In this document: positions 60,532-60,681 of the stretch, in pieces
Layout: each line of letters begins with the position of its first letter
Numbering within the stretch: the first letter of the stretch is position 1
NCBI GenBank assembly: GCA_024685775.1
Contig: JAIKVL010000011.1
Location: forward strand, 1 to 60,681
Length of the DNA: 60,681 nucleotides
Reading direction: 5' to 3'
From: Clostridia bacterium
GTDB lineage: Bacteria > Bacillota > Clostridia > Christensenellales > CAG-1252
The notes under the pieces: generated by a model
Databases searched by the model: none
Told to the model about the DNA's origin: nothing
Seen by the model: the letters and a program-made list of their open reading frames with translations, nothing else
Made by a program: the position numbers and the translations under genes

Positions 60532-60681
60532 TTACTTAAGCAAGGTGTACTTTTCCGAGAATTGTCTAAACAATTCGTCATATTTTTCATTTCCTCGCCG
60601 TATTTGCCGCAAGGACTCGTGAACATTCAAATTATGTTCAGCGGTGTCGATAACACATCCTGCGATATTTGAACAATGGTC
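60532..60681 (-). CDS. C-terminal end of a Na/Pi cotransporter (PhoU-like domain), partial
   Basis: The last 49 codons enter from the right edge and stop at 60532. They include DHCSNIAGCVIDTAEHNLN and end FRQFSEKYTLLK. This matches the C-terminal PhoU-like helices of Na+/phosphate cotransporter family proteins of Clostridia (DHCSNIA is characteristic). The membrane part lies beyond the window. It would import phosphate, which is notable beside three phosphatases in the same region, though about 17 kb from the nearest. Confidence 0.75.
   Translation of the reverse strand, partial: DHCSNIAGCVIDTAEHNLNVHESLRQIRRGNEKYDELFRQFSEKYTLLK

Noticed and set aside
1..60681. CRISPR array, integrase, transposase or prophage
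   Set aside because: No regularly spaced direct repeats, cas genes, recombinase motifs or phage structural genes were seen on either strand.

Overview
The window reads as chromosome from an uncultured, gut-type low-to-mid GC Bacillota (class Clostridia; Christensenellales is only a guess from gene style). The signs are Gram-positive AGGAGG ribosome sites, lipobox lipoproteins without outer-membrane genes, sigma-A promoters (TTGACA/TATAAT), U-tailed intrinsic terminators, and tightly overlapping ATGA/TAATG operons.

Layout. (1) 1-18968 (-) is most of one enormous gene: a lipoprotein of at least 6322 codons made of BspA-like LRR_5 repeats, preceded by Ig-like repeats. It runs off the left edge. 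(2) 19329-20393 is a stand-alone esterase. (3) 20563-30839 (-) is a nine-gene housekeeping run: leuS, an SpoU-type rRNA methyltransferase, a patatin, an orphan PTS IIC, oligoendopeptidase F, a lipoprotein, the replicative helicase dnaB, a phosphopantetheinyl transferase and its acyl carrier protein. (4) 31029-32288 (+) is a ferritin-like protein. (5) 32361-38797 (-) is a glycan operon: GPH sugar symporter, membrane-anchored toroid-type enzyme, and two tandem membrane-anchored metallophosphatases. (6) 39119-48823 (-) is a nine-gene pectin/uronate operon: eda, kdgK, kduI, sugar-phosphate isomerase, GH105, FAH hydrolase, lipoprotein metallophosphatase, unknown membrane-anchored protein, uxaC. Operons 5 and 6 share an 11-nt operator-like sequence just downstream of their promoters. 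(7) 49158-50750 (-) is a beta-CASP nuclease. (8) 50853-53438 (+) is an aromatic operon (prephenate dehydratase, DAHP synthase, GNAT) behind a textbook phenylalanine attenuator with a FFFF leader peptide. (9) 53520-60681 is a mosaic: a zinc-ribbon gene and its decayed duplicate, a second copy of the unknown anchored family, a lipoprotein with a 12-bp tandem repeat, a ZIP transporter with gpmA, a dispersed terminator-containing repeat in two copies, a DUF308-like membrane gene divergent from a MerR regulator with a 19-bp-spacer operator, and the tail of a Na/Pi cotransporter.

How it fits together. The uronate operon can take unsaturated rhamnogalacturonan/galacturonan products (GH105) through KduI, KdgK and Eda to pyruvate and glyceraldehyde-3-phosphate, with UxaC feeding galacturonate or glucuronate. 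The neighbouring symporter operon probably imports the sugars. Three metallophosphatases in these two operons are unusual and suggest a phosphorylated or phosphodiester-containing glycan. The giant LRR lipoprotein is probably a surface adhesin. The least described elements are this protein with its recurrent H-x-C-x3-H motif, the glycan locus with its unassigned enzymes, and the paralogous anchored family at 40538 and 53980.

All function calls come from reading the sequence and recognising motifs. No database search was run.
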